Shown piece by piece: positions 1-10,300 of a DNA stretch of 64,000 bases (positions within the stretch are counted from its first letter, which is position 1; every line of letters begins with the position of its first letter). Below the pieces are notes generated by a model, which had not been told where the DNA came from, did no database searches, and saw only the letters and a program-made list of their open reading frames with translations. The DNA is taken from NCBI RefSeq assembly GCF_900114975.1, contig NZ_FOUU01000002.1, forward strand, positions 294,649-358,648, read 5' to 3'. The DNA comes from Thermodesulforhabdus norvegica (lineage in GTDB: Bacteria > Desulfobacterota > Syntrophobacteria > Syntrophobacterales > Thermodesulforhabdaceae). The position numbers and the translations under genes were made by a program.

Positions 1-2
1 CA

Positions 3-2033
3 AAAGGAAGGGCCCGCGCGGCCAATGTCGGCATAAGTGCCTCAACGGGTCGATATGTCGCCTTTCTGGATGATGATGATGAATTCTATCCGGATCACCT
101 TGAAGTCCTGGTGAGATGCCTTAACGAAACGGATTTCCGGGGAGCCTATACGGGCTGTCGGCATGTGCTGAAATCTTATGATCCGGATAAAGGCGAATTT
201 GTGGTGAAAAGAGTCATTACCGAGTTTGGACGTGACTTCAGCTTTCCCTTGCTCCTTTTCGAAAATTACATACCCCTTATATCGGTACTTCTGGATCGAA
301 AGACGCTGGAAGAAATCGGCGGTTTTGACGAGGAACTGGAAGTTTTTGAAGACTGGGACATGCTTATACGTTTTTCCAGGCGTACCCCTCTGGTTTATGT
401 CCCGAAGGTAACCTGCCAGTACAATGCGTGGTCCAGAAATACGCAGAAGGCCGCCTTCGGGGGATTTGATCACAGGGATGTCTACCTTAAGGTAATAAGG
501 AAACACCGGGATCTTTTTACTCCGGAGTTTATAACCTTCTGGCAGTTTCACGAGAAGAAGGTTTTGGAGCAGCACTACGGTGAACTTCTGAACTCTCTTA
601 ACCGGGAAAACCACTCGTTAAGACAGGAAGTTGATCTGCTGAGAAGGGATAACGAGAACCTGAAAGAGTGGTGTTCCAATCTGGAAACCGCCAGAAGACA
701 ATTGCTTGATGAACTCCGTACGGTAAGGGATAGCCTTGCCGGAGTTGAAACGGATTATCAAAGAATAAGCCGCGAGCTTGAATTGATCCAGAAAAGCTTC
801 GGATGGAGGCTTATTTCCGGCTACCGTGCTCTTACATCAAGATTGTTTCCTGAAGGAACGGTCCGCGGGAGAGCTTATTCCACAGCTCTTTCCGCAGTAA
901 AGGGTCTCCTGGAACGGACCGTAAGTGCCGGACACAAAATAAAAAGCGTCGATAAGCCGGTGGGCTCTGGCAGAAGTGTGAATCAGGAGCTTTCGGTCTG
1001 TTTCATTGTGAACCATCTGGATGGGGGACAGCGGTATCGCGGCTATCACATGTCGGAATATCTCGGTATTGCCGGCATTAAGGCTTCCGTGATTCCCGAT
1101 AACGAATTACCTGCAAGAGCCGACGAGGTCTTTCGTCACAGCGTTGTTGTGCTTTATCGACTTTTCTATTCTCCCTTGATTGATGATATCGTTAAAACCT
1201 GCAAGAAAAACGATATTACCGTGGTGTACGATATTGACGACTATATTTTCGACGATGAGGCTCTTCCTTATCTTAACGTTAGGGGTGTTTCGAAAGACGA
1301 GCTCAGACAGGTCATCAGGAACCACCGGAAGGCAATGGATCTTTGCGATATCTGCCTGGTACCTACAGAGGCCTTATCCCGGCTCGTAAGCGCTACTGGA
1401 AAAAAGGCTTACGTAATTCGTAATGCTCTGTCATCGGAAGTGATAAACATTTCAGAAAATGCTTACGCCCTGAAGGAAACGAACAATTCCAGAATCTACA
1501 TAGGCTATTTCAGCGGGACCACAACCCACGATCAGGATTTTCTGGTGGCCTCCGAAGCGTTGCTCGCCATCCTGGAGCATCACCCTGATGTCGACCTTTT
1601 AATAGGCGGACATCTCAAGCTGGACGCTCGTTTCGACAGATGGATTGAAAAAAGACGGGTCAGATTTCTACCCTATGTTCACTGGAGATACCTTCCTTAC
1701 AATATAGCCAGGGCCGACATTAACATCGTTCCTCTGGTTCAAAACGTATTCAATGATGCAAAGAGCGAATTAAAGTACTTTGAAGCGGCGCTTTTAAGAA
1801 TCCCTACTGTGGCATCTCCCACCGAATCTTATCGCTTCGCTATTCGATCCGGAGAAAACGGTTTCCTGGCTGACGGAACCGAGGAATGGGTAAAGTATCT
1901 TGAGCTACTGGTGACCAATCCGGATCTTAGAAAAAACATCGGTGAGAAGGCATACTTCCATACGATGAACACCTATTCTCCAAAAGCCATGGCGCCCCGG
2001 GTTGCCGGGGTATTCAGAGAGATTGCAGGCTGA
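3..2033 (+). CDS. Bifunctional glycosyltransferase (GT2-like + coiled coil + GT-B-like), 5' partial
   Basis: The reading frame is open from the left edge, so the true start lies outside the window. The visible N-terminus carries a GT-A/GT2 signature: a strand ending in FLDDDDEFYPDHL (an Asp-rich nucleotide-sugar/metal site), then GGFDEEL and EDWDMLIRF, typical of GT2 enzymes. A roughly 80-residue heptad-like, Glu/Arg/Leu-rich coiled coil follows (about nt 590-800). The C-terminal half (from about nt 990) resembles a GT-B glycosyltransferase, with VVYDIDDYIFDD and a late ALLRIPTVASPT segment. The protein therefore seems to join two sugar transferases through a coiled-coil spacer. The next two genes are also glycosyltransferases, which points to O-antigen, capsule or glycan assembly on the cytoplasmic side of the inner membrane. 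Sugar substrates cannot be told. Confidence 0.8.
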   Translation, partial: KGRARAANVGISASTGRYVAFLDDDDEFYPDHLEVLVRCLNETDFRGAYTGCRHVLKSYDPDKGEFVVKRVITEFGRDFSFPLLLFENYIPLISVLLDRKTLEEIGGFDEELEVFEDWDMLIRFSRRTPLVYVPKVTCQYNAWSRNTQKAAFGGFDHRDVYLKVIRKHRDLFTPEFITFWQFHEKKVLEQHYGELLNSLNRENHSLRQEVDLLRRDNENLKEWCSNLETARRQLLDELRTVRDSLAGVETDYQRISRELELIQKSFGWRLISGYRALTSRLFPEGTVRGRAYSTALSAVKGLLERTVSAGHKIKSVDKPVGSGRSVNQELSVCFIVNHLDGGQRYRGYHMSEYLGIAGIKASVIPDNELPARADEVFRHSVVVLYRLFYSPLIDDIVKTCKKNDITVVYDIDDYIFDDEALPYLNVRGVSKDELRQVIRNHRKAMDLCDICLVPTEALSRLVSATGKKAYVIRNALSSEVINISENAYALKETNNSRIYIGYFSGTTTHDQDFLVASEALLAILEHHPDVDLLIGGHLKLDARFDRWIEKRRVRFLPYVHWRYLPYNIARADINIVPLVQNVFNDAKSELKYFEAALLRIPTVASPTESYRFAIRSGENGFLADGTEEWVKYLELLVTNPDLRKNIGEKAYFHTMNTYSPKAMAPRVAGVFREIAG

Positions 2034-2049
2034 GCTGGAGATTCCGATC

Positions 2050-3486
2050 ATGAAAGTGCTTATGGTGACTCATGGGTTTCCTCATCGTGAGCTGGGTGGC
2101 GCGGAAATTTATTCCTACGATCTCGCCAGAACCCTGATATCAGAAGGTCTCGAAGTTACGGTATTTTCCAGAACGGTCGATTTGGCGAGCAGGGACTACA
2201 CCGTTTTTGAAGAGTACGTCGACGGTATCAGTGTTATCAGAGTAGTAAACAACTTTAACGATCTTTATACTTTCTTTAACGGGTTTATAAACAGGCAAAT
2301 AGCCGGGGTCTTCTCCCGTATCCTTGAGGAACGGCGTCCCGATCTCGTGCATTTTCAGCATCTTTTTTCTCTGTCGGGTAATCTCCCTTACATTGCTCGT
2401 TACAAAGGGATACCTTCGGTCTTGACCCTGCATGATTACTGGTACATCTGCCCAAAGGTTAATCTTTTCAGGCCGGATTACACCGTCTGCCCGGGCCCTG
2501 AAGATGGATTTGCCTGTGCTGACTGCAATTCACAGCCCGGTTCAACGGCCGCAGAGGCGGTGGCTCTGGCTTCCTTTTTTGACAGGCATCCTTTGTTAAA
2601 GCAGTATGCCAGGAGGTTCGTTCCGGGAAGAATCAAAAACATAATAAAAAAAGTGGTTTATCGTGCCGGGACTTCAAATCAGGTCACCGAGGTTCGGCCT
2701 TCTGTTGTGGATCCCGTCAGGGTTATGGAATTCTTTTTCCGGCTGGAATACCTTAAAAGCCAGCTTGCTCACTGCGCCTGCCTTATCAGCCCGTCTCAAT
2801 ACCTGAAAAAGCGGTACGAAACGCTCGGATACGGAAACATAAAGTATCTTCCTCTGGGTATTCAAAAGGTTGCTCCCGGACCTGATAGAATTGAAGGGGA
2901 CGAGGTTGTTGTCGGATTTGTGGGAAATATAACTGCAACCAAGGGTTTTTCTTTGCTGATAGATGAGCTGAATCGGCTGAATGATCTTGACGGCATAAGA
3001 ATAGAAATTCACGGACAGATTTACGACACCCTTTTCTACGAACGGTGTATTGCTTCGCTGAAGGACTCCTTTAGGAAAAAATTGGTTTATAAAGGCAGGT
3101 TTGACAGAAATCCCGATTCCCTTGCAGGGGTTTATCATGGTCTTGATGCCGTTGTCTTTCCTTCTCTGTGCGAAGAAAATGCTCCCCTGGTAGTGCGAGA
3201 AGCGATATCCGCAGGAACACCGGTTATTGCCAGCAACCGGGGAGGCACTCCTGAGGTCGTTCGTCATGGATTGAACGGGCTTCTTTTTGACCCTGCCTTA
3301 CCCGGGGATCTCGCTGAAAAAATTCGTATGTTCTGCAATGATCGGGACCTGCGGAAAAGCCTTATGAAAGGGGCTCGGGATACCCATGTTGTTGATATCA
3401 AAGAGCACGCGAAATCGCTTATGGAGCTTTATGAGCAGGTGATGGGATCGGAAGGAAGGAATGGAAGCAGATTCCCTGGGCAGTAG
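2050..3486 (+). CDS. GT4-family glycosyltransferase (GT-B fold)
   Basis: A 478-residue protein with the layout of a GT4 retaining glycosyltransferase. The N-terminal domain opens MKVLMVTHGFPHRELGGAE, including the Gly-Gly acceptor-side loop. The C-terminal nucleotide-sugar domain has GFVGNITATKG, then PSLCEENAPLVVREAISAG, the E-x7-E-like donor-binding motif of the family. A Cys-rich insertion near residues 140-165 (C, C, C, C-x2-C) follows HDYWYICPK and may bind a metal. I chose ATG 2050 because GGAG lies at 2037-2040 and the residues upstream of it do not look like the family. It starts just after the preceding glycosyltransferase stops and overlaps the next one, so it is part of a polysaccharide assembly operon. 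Donor and acceptor are unknown. Confidence 0.85.
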   Translation: MKVLMVTHGFPHRELGGAEIYSYDLARTLISEGLEVTVFSRTVDLASRDYTVFEEYVDGISVIRVVNNFNDLYTFFNGFINRQIAGVFSRILEERRPDLVHFQHLFSLSGNLPYIARYKGIPSVLTLHDYWYICPKVNLFRPDYTVCPGPEDGFACADCNSQPGSTAAEAVALASFFDRHPLLKQYARRFVPGRIKNIIKKVVYRAGTSNQVTEVRPSVVDPVRVMEFFFRLEYLKSQLAHCACLISPSQYLKKRYETLGYGNIKYLPLGIQKVAPGPDRIEGDEVVVGFVGNITATKGFSLLIDELNRLNDLDGIRIEIHGQIYDTLFYERCIASLKDSFRKKLVYKGRFDRNPDSLAGVYHGLDAVVFPSLCEENAPLVVREAISAGTPVIASNRGGTPEVVRHGLNGLLFDPALPGDLAEKIRMFCNDRDLRKSLMKGARDTHVVDIKEHAKSLMELYEQVMGSEGRNGSRFPGQ

Positions 3487-4369
3487 GACTGCTGCCGTCA
3501 TAGTTTCCTTTCACCCCACAGAGGATTTGTCCTATCGTATAATGACCATACTTAAACAGGTTGGGCTGGTCATAGTGGTGGATAATACGCCGGGGGGGGC
3601 GTCTTGCCTGCAAGGTCTTGAAGACGGGCGCCTGAAGTTGATCGTTAACGGAGAAAATAGAGGGCTTGCGGCTGCGCAGAATCAGGGGATCCGCTTTGCC
3701 ATAGAGTGCGGGTTTGAGTGGGTGCTTTTACTCGATCAGGATTCCTTGCCGGCACCGGATTTCATGGAGGTTATGAGCGGTTACTATTGGTCCCTTACGG
3801 AGTCGGAAAAGGAAAAACTCCTTATGCTGGCGCCCAACGTGTTTGACGAGCTGGGAGGTTTTTTTTACAGACATGTACTCCCTGCCCCGTGGGGCTTTAT
3901 CAGAAAGCTCTGCGGCCATCAACGCTGTCTTAAAGGTGTGTTTTTTTCCATATCTTCCGGAAGTCTCATACCCGTCCGGGTTTTCTCGGAGATCGGGCTA
4001 ATGGATGAAGACTTTTTTATCGATTACGTTGACAACGACTTCTGTCTTAGAGGTCTGTCCAAAGGGATGGTCATACATGTGGTTTGTCCAGCCGTTCTTT
4101 TTCATAGCCTTGGAGACCGCAGGCGTTACTATTCTCTTGGACCCGTAAAGGTTCGCCCCAGTTTCCACCCGCCCTTAAGGCGTTATTTTATCTACCGTAA
4201 CAGGGTGAGGGTTTGGAAGCGATACGGGAGAAAGGTTCCCGGTTTCGTTATGTTCGACCTTCTTGCGGCAATCTACGATGTGTTAAGGATTATCTTCTTT
4301 GAAGAAAACTCCGGAGAGAAGTTGCTTGCGGCCTTCAGGGGTCTTTCGGAAGGGATCAGACTTCCGTAG
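3461..4369 (+). CDS. GT2 glycosyltransferase, rhamnosyltransferase-like
   Basis: 302 residues, GT-A fold. AAVIVSFHP begins the Rossmann-like core, VIVVDNTPGG follows, and WVLLLDQDSLPAPDF is the DxD-type donor site in the form typical of dTDP-rhamnosyltransferases (RfbF/WbbL-like). IGLMDEDFFIDYVDNDFCLR is the acceptor-side ED/DxDxxxR region. The hydrophobic C-terminus may be membrane-associated. The start at 3461 has a GGAAGGA Shine-Dalgarno directly upstream and lies 26 bp inside the preceding gene, so translation is probably coupled. Rhamnose as the donor is inferred from the motif pattern only. Confidence 0.8.
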   Translation: MEADSLGSRTAAVIVSFHPTEDLSYRIMTILKQVGLVIVVDNTPGGASCLQGLEDGRLKLIVNGENRGLAAAQNQGIRFAIECGFEWVLLLDQDSLPAPDFMEVMSGYYWSLTESEKEKLLMLAPNVFDELGGFFYRHVLPAPWGFIRKLCGHQRCLKGVFFSISSGSLIPVRVFSEIGLMDEDFFIDYVDNDFCLRGLSKGMVIHVVCPAVLFHSLGDRRRYYSLGPVKVRPSFHPPLRRYFIYRNRVRVWKRYGRKVPGFVMFDLLAAIYDVLRIIFFEENSGEKLLAAFRGLSEGIRLP

Positions 4370-4380
4370 AAGCCTTGCGG

Positions 4381-4409
4381 TTGTCCTTGTGATCAATTCT
4401 CGCTACTAT
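4381..4409 (+). promoter_or_regulatory. Candidate sigma-70 promoter for the 4457-13448 cassette
   Basis: TTGTCC and TACTAT lie 17 bp apart in the 87-bp gap between the glycosyltransferase genes and the MoxR-type gene. Each hexamer matches 4 of 6 consensus bases. It is the only plausible promoter I see before six tightly packed genes. Not verified. Confidence 0.3.
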
Positions 4410-4456
4410 TTAACGGTTATGTTTATTCGCAGTCGGGAAAGAACGGGGGATGATTC

Positions 4457-5287
4457 ATGCTGAAGTTTGAAGGCACCGACAGATACTATCTCAATCCAGA
4501 GCTTAAAGAAATAGTGAACATAGCGATAGCCATGGAAAAGCCGCTCCTCCTTACGGGAGAGGCCGGTACCGGTAAAACGCAGCTGGCCTTTGAAATAGCA
4601 AGAGCCCTCGGCCTTAAGATGGAGGAAGCCCGATGCAAATCCACCTTTAAAGGAGAAGAGCTCTGTTACGTCTACGATACGGTTTTAAGGCTTAACGACT
4701 CGAGGTTCGGAACCGAGGGCACGGGTCGAGACGTCAACAACATCTGGGACTACATCCGCTTCGGGCCTATAGGCCGGGCCTTTACGGCGGAAGAACGCCG
4801 TGTGCTCTTACTGGACGAAATAGATAAAACCGACTCGGACACCCAGGATAACCTCCTGGACGTGCTTGAAGACGGTTCCTTCATAATCCGTGAGATTAAC
4901 CACAAGGTTGTGGCAAAACACAGGCCGATAATTGTCATAACCAGTAATGCCAAGAGAGAACTTTCAGATCCTTTCCTTCGAAGGTGTTTCTGTCACTATA
5001 TTCCTTTTCCGTCTCCTGAAGAAATGGCCATCATAGTGAGGCTTCACTATCCTGACATTCCGGAGCCTTTTCTCGAGGCAAGCCTTACAACTTTTTACAG
5101 ACTCCGTGATCAGGAGTTTGAAAAACCTCCTGCAACCGCAGAGTTGCTGGACTGGATTGGTGCGATGAGAGCTGCAGGGATAAAAGGGCCAGGAGCCGGT
5201 AGGGATATTCCTTTTATCGGTACACTTCTTAAGCGTACGGAGGATATCCTCAGGTTTAAGGGTATGTCCAGGCGTAGCAGGTATTAG
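4457..5287 (+). CDS. MoxR/CoxD-type AAA+ ATPase
   Basis: 276-residue AAA+ ATPase of the MoxR/AAA_5 class. Walker A is GEAGTGKT (residues 34-41), Walker B is LLLDEIDK (D120/E121), sensor-1 is VITSNAKRELSD, and FLRRCF carries the arginine-finger region. MoxR-type ATPases work as chaperones with a VWA-domain partner, often to mature or insert a metal cofactor into an enzyme; CoxD/CoxE of CO dehydrogenase is the known example. Here the gene is followed after 2 bp by a VWA protein, and five genes later by a molybdopterin oxidoreductase, which fits a maturation role, but the client is unknown. Confidence 0.85.
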   Translation: MLKFEGTDRYYLNPELKEIVNIAIAMEKPLLLTGEAGTGKTQLAFEIARALGLKMEEARCKSTFKGEELCYVYDTVLRLNDSRFGTEGTGRDVNNIWDYIRFGPIGRAFTAEERRVLLLDEIDKTDSDTQDNLLDVLEDGSFIIREINHKVVAKHRPIIVITSNAKRELSDPFLRRCFCHYIPFPSPEEMAIIVRLHYPDIPEPFLEASLTTFYRLRDQEFEKPPATAELLDWIGAMRAAGIKGPGAGRDIPFIGTLLKRTEDILRFKGMSRRSRY

Positions 5288-5289
5288 CC

Positions 5290-6486
5290 ATGCTGGATTT
5301 TTTTTACAGGCTGCGAGAGGCCGGGATTCCTGTCAGCGGCCGTTCCATCCTTGATTTTTATGAGGCTCTTTCCAGAGGGCTTATAACCAGCCTGGATCGT
5401 CTTTTCCTGTTGACCAGGCTGATTTTCGTGAAACGAGTAGAGCACTACGATGTCTTTGAGCAGGTCTTCAGGGAGTATTTTTTTGGTGAACAGGGCGGGC
5501 TTACAGCGGAAGACTGGGAAGCCCTGCTTGCTGCAAAACCCTTCAGAGAATGGCTCGATGAGGCCGTGGACAAAGGCCTTCTAACACGAGAACAAGTCCA
5601 TTCTATGCCACTGGAAGAGCTGATGAAGCGCTTCTGGGAAACGCTGCAGAGTCAGGAGGGTAAGCACAGAGGCGGGGATCGATGGATCGGAACCGGCGGT
5701 AGATCTCCTTTCGGACACGGCGGATTTTCTCAGGGAGGAGTTAGAGTGCTGGGCTCGGGCGTCCATGGGACGGCCAGAAAGGTCATTGGCGAAAGACGCT
5801 ATGTTAACTACAGCGATGATGCGCCTATAACCCGGGAAAACATAAGACATATTCTATCATGTATGAAAAGCCTGAAACCGATTGGCCCTCTTTCGGAGCT
5901 TGATGTCGATGAAACGATTTACAGGACGGCCAAAAACGGTGGAGAAATCGAGCTCATATTCCGTCCCGAGCTCCGTAATCGGGTCTCTTTAATAGTCCTT
6001 CTCGACAATGGCGGCTACTCGATGACCCCTTATATCCCCATTGTTAAAACGCTTTTTAACCGAATTCGTGATACTTTCGAGGACGTAAAATACTACTATT
6101 TCCATAACTGTATCTACGGGACGGTTTATGAAGACCCGCCCAGAACGAAAGCCGTAAAATGGGAAGATTTGCTACAGCGAGGCCCTGAAGCCAGGCTTAT
6201 AATTATAGGAGACGCAAATATGGCTCCTTCTGAACTCATGGCTTCTTTCGGCTCTCTCGATGTTTTCACAACCGTTAAAAAACCCGGATACCGCTGGTTG
6301 CAGGAATTAAGAGAAGCCTTTCCCGCCAGTGTGTGGCTCAATCCGATTCCCAAGACACTCTGGAAATACGAAAGTATTACCATTCAAAAGATTGCCCGGA
6401 TATTTTTTATGGAAGATTTAACCCTCGGGGGATTGAAAAACGCCGTAGCCTATCTTAACAGGCAGGACAGGTATGGGAAGGCATGA
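5290..6486 (+). CDS. CoxE-like VWA-domain protein with altered MIDAS
   Basis: 398 residues. The N-terminal ~120 residues are helical (FFYRLREAGIPVSGRS opening, as in CoxE/COG3552 proteins). Gly-rich low-complexity follows at about 125-160, then a von Willebrand A domain from about residue 225. The metal-ion-dependent adhesion site, normally DxSxS, reads DNGGYSM at 239-245, so the first Asp and one Ser are kept but the spacing differs. A later IIIGDANMAPSE could supply the second Asp. Such proteins act with MoxR ATPases; the preceding gene is one. The last 4 bp overlap the next gene (ATGA), indicating coupled translation. It probably acts in the cytoplasm, since no signal peptide or membrane segment is visible. 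Confidence 0.75.
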   Translation: MLDFFYRLREAGIPVSGRSILDFYEALSRGLITSLDRLFLLTRLIFVKRVEHYDVFEQVFREYFFGEQGGLTAEDWEALLAAKPFREWLDEAVDKGLLTREQVHSMPLEELMKRFWETLQSQEGKHRGGDRWIGTGGRSPFGHGGFSQGGVRVLGSGVHGTARKVIGERRYVNYSDDAPITRENIRHILSCMKSLKPIGPLSELDVDETIYRTAKNGGEIELIFRPELRNRVSLIVLLDNGGYSMTPYIPIVKTLFNRIRDTFEDVKYYYFHNCIYGTVYEDPPRTKAVKWEDLLQRGPEARLIIIGDANMAPSELMASFGSLDVFTTVKKPGYRWLQELREAFPASVWLNPIPKTLWKYESITIQKIARIFFMEDLTLGGLKNAVAYLNRQDRYGKA

Positions 6487-7358
6487 AGTACGAGGGACCT
6501 ATATACAGGCCGCCCAGTGAGGCAGATAGTCTCCTGATCCAGGCAACCGTCGGTTGTCCTCACAACAAATGCACCTTCTGTATGGTTTACAAAAAAGGGC
6601 CGAAATACAGGGTCAGACCTGTTGGAGAAATCAAAAGGGACATTGATGAAGCCGCCAGAATATACGGATCAAGAGTGAAAAGCCTCTTCCTTCCCGCAGG
6701 AAACACAATTGCCATGCCAACGGAGCAACTGGCGGAAGTGTGTGAATACGCGAGGCGTGTGCTGCCCCGTCTGGAACGCATAACCGTTTACGGATCGGCC
6801 CAGTACATTTGCAAAAAGGGTTTTCAAGAAATGAAACGCCTTCGAGAGGCCGGTCTTTCGAGGATCCATGTTGGGCTTGAAAGCGGTCATGACCTCGTGC
6901 TCAGGAGGATCAAAAAGGGTGCCACGAGACAGCAGCAAATAGAAGCAGGGCTTATGGTCAGGGAGGCCGGGATTGAGCTGAGTGAATACGTGATCCTGGG
7001 AATTGCAGGCCCGGAATTGAGCGAAGAACATGCCGTTGAAACGGCTTCCGCAATAAACATAATTTCTCCTGACTTCGTGCGCCTTAGAACCTTTGTGCCC
7101 AAGATAAACACCCTGATGTTACACTGGATTCGAAAGGGAAAGTTCAAAATGCTGGGTCCTCACGGCGTGCTACGAGAGGCCCGCATTCTGATTGAAAATA
7201 TCAACACGAGGACAAAGCTTTTTAGCGATCACTATACTAACTATTTAAACCTCCAGGGTGATCTGCCCTGTGATATCCCTGCTATTCTGGCAACCATTGA
7301 TAAAGCTTTGTCGTGGGATGAATCGGAGTTCCGACCTTTTTTTATAGGCACCCAATGA
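6483..7358 (+). CDS. Radical SAM protein with Cx4Cx2C cluster motif
   Basis: 291 residues. The cluster motif is GCPHNKCTFC with cysteines at 25, 30 and 33, a Cx4Cx2C spacing instead of the classic Cx3Cx2C. This variant occurs in a COG1032-like subgroup (family recollection). Other radical SAM elements are LFLPAGNT, RIHVGLESGHD and the AGIELSEYVILGIAG strand. It has no B12 or auxiliary-cluster domain. Start and stop overlap or abut the VWA and activase genes, so it belongs to the same transcript. The substrate is not apparent; enzyme or cofactor maturation is a guess from the neighbours. Confidence 0.8.
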   Translation: MKYEGPIYRPPSEADSLLIQATVGCPHNKCTFCMVYKKGPKYRVRPVGEIKRDIDEAARIYGSRVKSLFLPAGNTIAMPTEQLAEVCEYARRVLPRLERITVYGSAQYICKKGFQEMKRLREAGLSRIHVGLESGHDLVLRRIKKGATRQQQIEAGLMVREAGIELSEYVILGIAGPELSEEHAVETASAINIISPDFVRLRTFVPKINTLMLHWIRKGKFKMLGPHGVLREARILIENINTRTKLFSDHYTNYLNLQGDLPCDIPAILATIDKALSWDESEFRPFFIGTQ

Positions 7359-7372
7359 TAAAGGAGTCTGCA

Positions 7373-10300
7373 ATGTATTATCTGGGGCTGGACATAGGAT
7401 CGGTAAGCATAAACGGAATGGTGGTTGACGAAGAAGGTAATATTGTTGAAGAGCTTCCCTACAGGAGGCATTTCGGTCTGGTTTTCGAACACTTTAAGGA
7501 TGTGCTGTCGCTGGTTCGGGAGCGCTACGGTTCGACTCTTGTGAGTGTTGCTCTTACGGGAATGCACGGTGAGTTGATTGCCAGAATTCTTGATCTGCCC
7601 TTTGAAGCCGAGACCATTGCTCAGGTTGTGGGTACGGTTTATGTGGTGCCCGGTGTCAGAACCATCATAAGCATGGGTGGGCAGGATGCCCTTCTTTTCC
7701 AGATCGGATACGATCCCGGATCTGACGGTAGAAGGTGGTACCTGGAAGATTTTGAGATGAACGGCCCCTGCGCATCCGGTACGGGATCGTTTATCGATCA
7801 GCAGGCCGAGCGCCTTGCTTACTCCATGTACGACAAAAGCTGGAAACCATCGCAGGAGCAGTTACAGCGTGTGCTGGACGACTTTATTGAGCTGGGCCTG
7901 AAAAGTACCTCACCCGCCCCCGTAGCATGCCGATGCACGGTATTTACCAAATCCGACATGATCCATTTACAGAACAAAGGTGAACCCCTGATGAACATCA
8001 TTGCAGGCCTTCATTACGGAAATGCGGCCAACTTTGTCAGCAACATCGTTGGGAATCGCACCGTAAAGGATCCCGTCGTGTTTATAGGCGGGATGGCCAG
8101 CAATCGGCTTCAGGTTCGGGCATTTCGGCACTACTTCCCGGGTATCACCGTGCCGCCTTATCACACCTCAATGGGTGCCCTGGGCGTGGCGCTGATTGCA
8201 ATAGAAAGAGGCTGGCGTAAGTTGCCTTCAAAGGACTTAAGTGCCATAACCACGATGGACTATGACTTCCCCAGAACCGGGCCTCTCAGGCTGGAGTTAA
8301 GCCGCTTTGATGAGGATAATTCGCTGAAAGTCCGGAAAAGAAAAAAGTGGGAAGGCTTTTTGGGCATTGATATAGGTTCGACCACCACGAAGTATGCTTT
8401 TATAGATCGATCGGGGAGGCTTCTCCATAAGTGCTATGTGCCCACGCGAGGCAAGCCCATCGAGGTGGTGCAGTATCTTCTGGGGGTGCTTTTGGAGACC
8501 ACGAAGGGTGAGTGCAGAATATTGGGGCTGGCCACCACGGGGTCCGGAAGAAATGTCGTGGGCGACTTCGTGGATGCAGATCTCATAGTCGATGAGATTA
8601 CCGCCCATGCCCGTGGCGCCGTTTATATGGACCCTGAAGTTGACACGATTTTTGAGATTGGTGGGCAGGACAGCAAGTACATACGGATAGATCGGGGTCA
8701 TCCGGTTGACTTCGACATGAATAAAGTATGTGCTGCCGGTACCGGCAGTTTTCTTCACGAACTGGCGAATAAGATGAATATAAACATAGTCGGAGAATTT
8801 CAGGAAATAGCCATGGCTTCGGAGTCTCCCATTCACCTTACGGAAAGATGCACGGTTTTTATGGAATCAGACCTTGCAGGATACGCTCAGAAGGGGGCAA
8901 GCCGTGAAGATCTGATAGCCGGTTTGTGTTACGCCGTCGTTCACAATTATCTCAACAGAGTTGTTGGACGACGCCCCGTCGGCCGAAGGGTGATGTTTCT
9001 CGGTGGCCCTTCCCTTAATAAGGCTGTGGTTGCGGCCTTTGAGCGGGTTCTTAACCGACCGATAATTGTACCCAGACATCGTGAAGTGATGGGCGCTTAC
9101 GGAGCCGCCCTGCTCGTTAGGGAAATGTACGAAAGGGGTGAAGTAACGCCCAGACAGCGGGATCTCAAGAAGTTATCGGAAGCTTCTGTGAGCTTTCAGG
9201 AGGTTATCTGCCGTGCAGACCCGAAATGTCACAACGAATGCAAGCTCAAGGTTTACGACTTCGTGGGCCGTAAGAGCATATGGGGAGGAGACTGTGGGCG
9301 TTATGAGGTAAGTCACGGTAAAGAGAAAGAGACGGTCAATTATATCGGCAAAAGGAATTCCCTGTTTTTTGATTTGATGTCCCGATGGGATGTGGTTCCG
9401 GGCAGGATATCTGCAGGTAAGAAAGGTCTTCCCGTAATCGGAATGCCGCTGGGGCTTCATTTCTGGGAATGGGCACCCTTCTGGGTTGTGATTTTCCGGG
9501 AACTCGGCTTTCCTTTGTTGCTCAGCCCTCAGACCACTCAGGACATCGCCCGTAAAGGAGTCGAAAGTGTTACCGCCGAAACCTGCTTTCCTGTGATGGT
9601 GTTCCATGGACATGTTCGCTGGCTTTCTCAACGAGTCGACATGCTTTTCCTTCCCAACGTCATCAACATGCCCTCTTACAGTGAGAAGGAAGCCGGGTTT
9701 TTCTGCCCTCTTGTGGAAAGCGGGCAGTACATTACGAGATTTGCTCTGAACCTGGATCCGGCAAGGATTGTGAAACCGACCGTTTATCTCAACGATCCTC
9801 CGGAATACATCGCAGACCGAATAGTCGAAGCAATGCCGGGATCTCTGAAACCCGATCGTGCCCTGTTGACCCGTATCGTAAAGAAGGCTTTCGATGTACA
9901 ACTGGGTTTTCGTGAAGAACTGTTAAAGATCGGTAGAGAAGTAATTTCCCGTTCAAATGGCGAAGAGCCTATCTGGGTCATATCCGGAAGACCTTATAAC
10001 CTGTACGATGTAAGGCTCAACCTGCAGCTGGGAAAACAGCTCGCCAGGCGAGGAATAAAGGCGATCACTCTGGACTTCGTAGATCTTAGCCTGGAAGATA
10101 TGAGTGACTTTCCCAGAATGTATTGGGGATTCGGATCCAGGATACTCAGAGCTGCAAAGCATATTGCCCGTCATGAAGGTCTTTACGGTGTTCATCTGAC
10201 CAACTTCAGTTGCGGTCCCGACTCCTTTATCGAGCACTTCTACAGGCATGTGTTGTCCGAAAAACCGGCCCTTGTTCTCGAATTCGATGAACACACGGCG

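Noticed and set aside
9173-9901. 242-codon open frame on the minus strand
   Set aside because: Antisense to the activase; typical shadow of a high-GC third-position frame.
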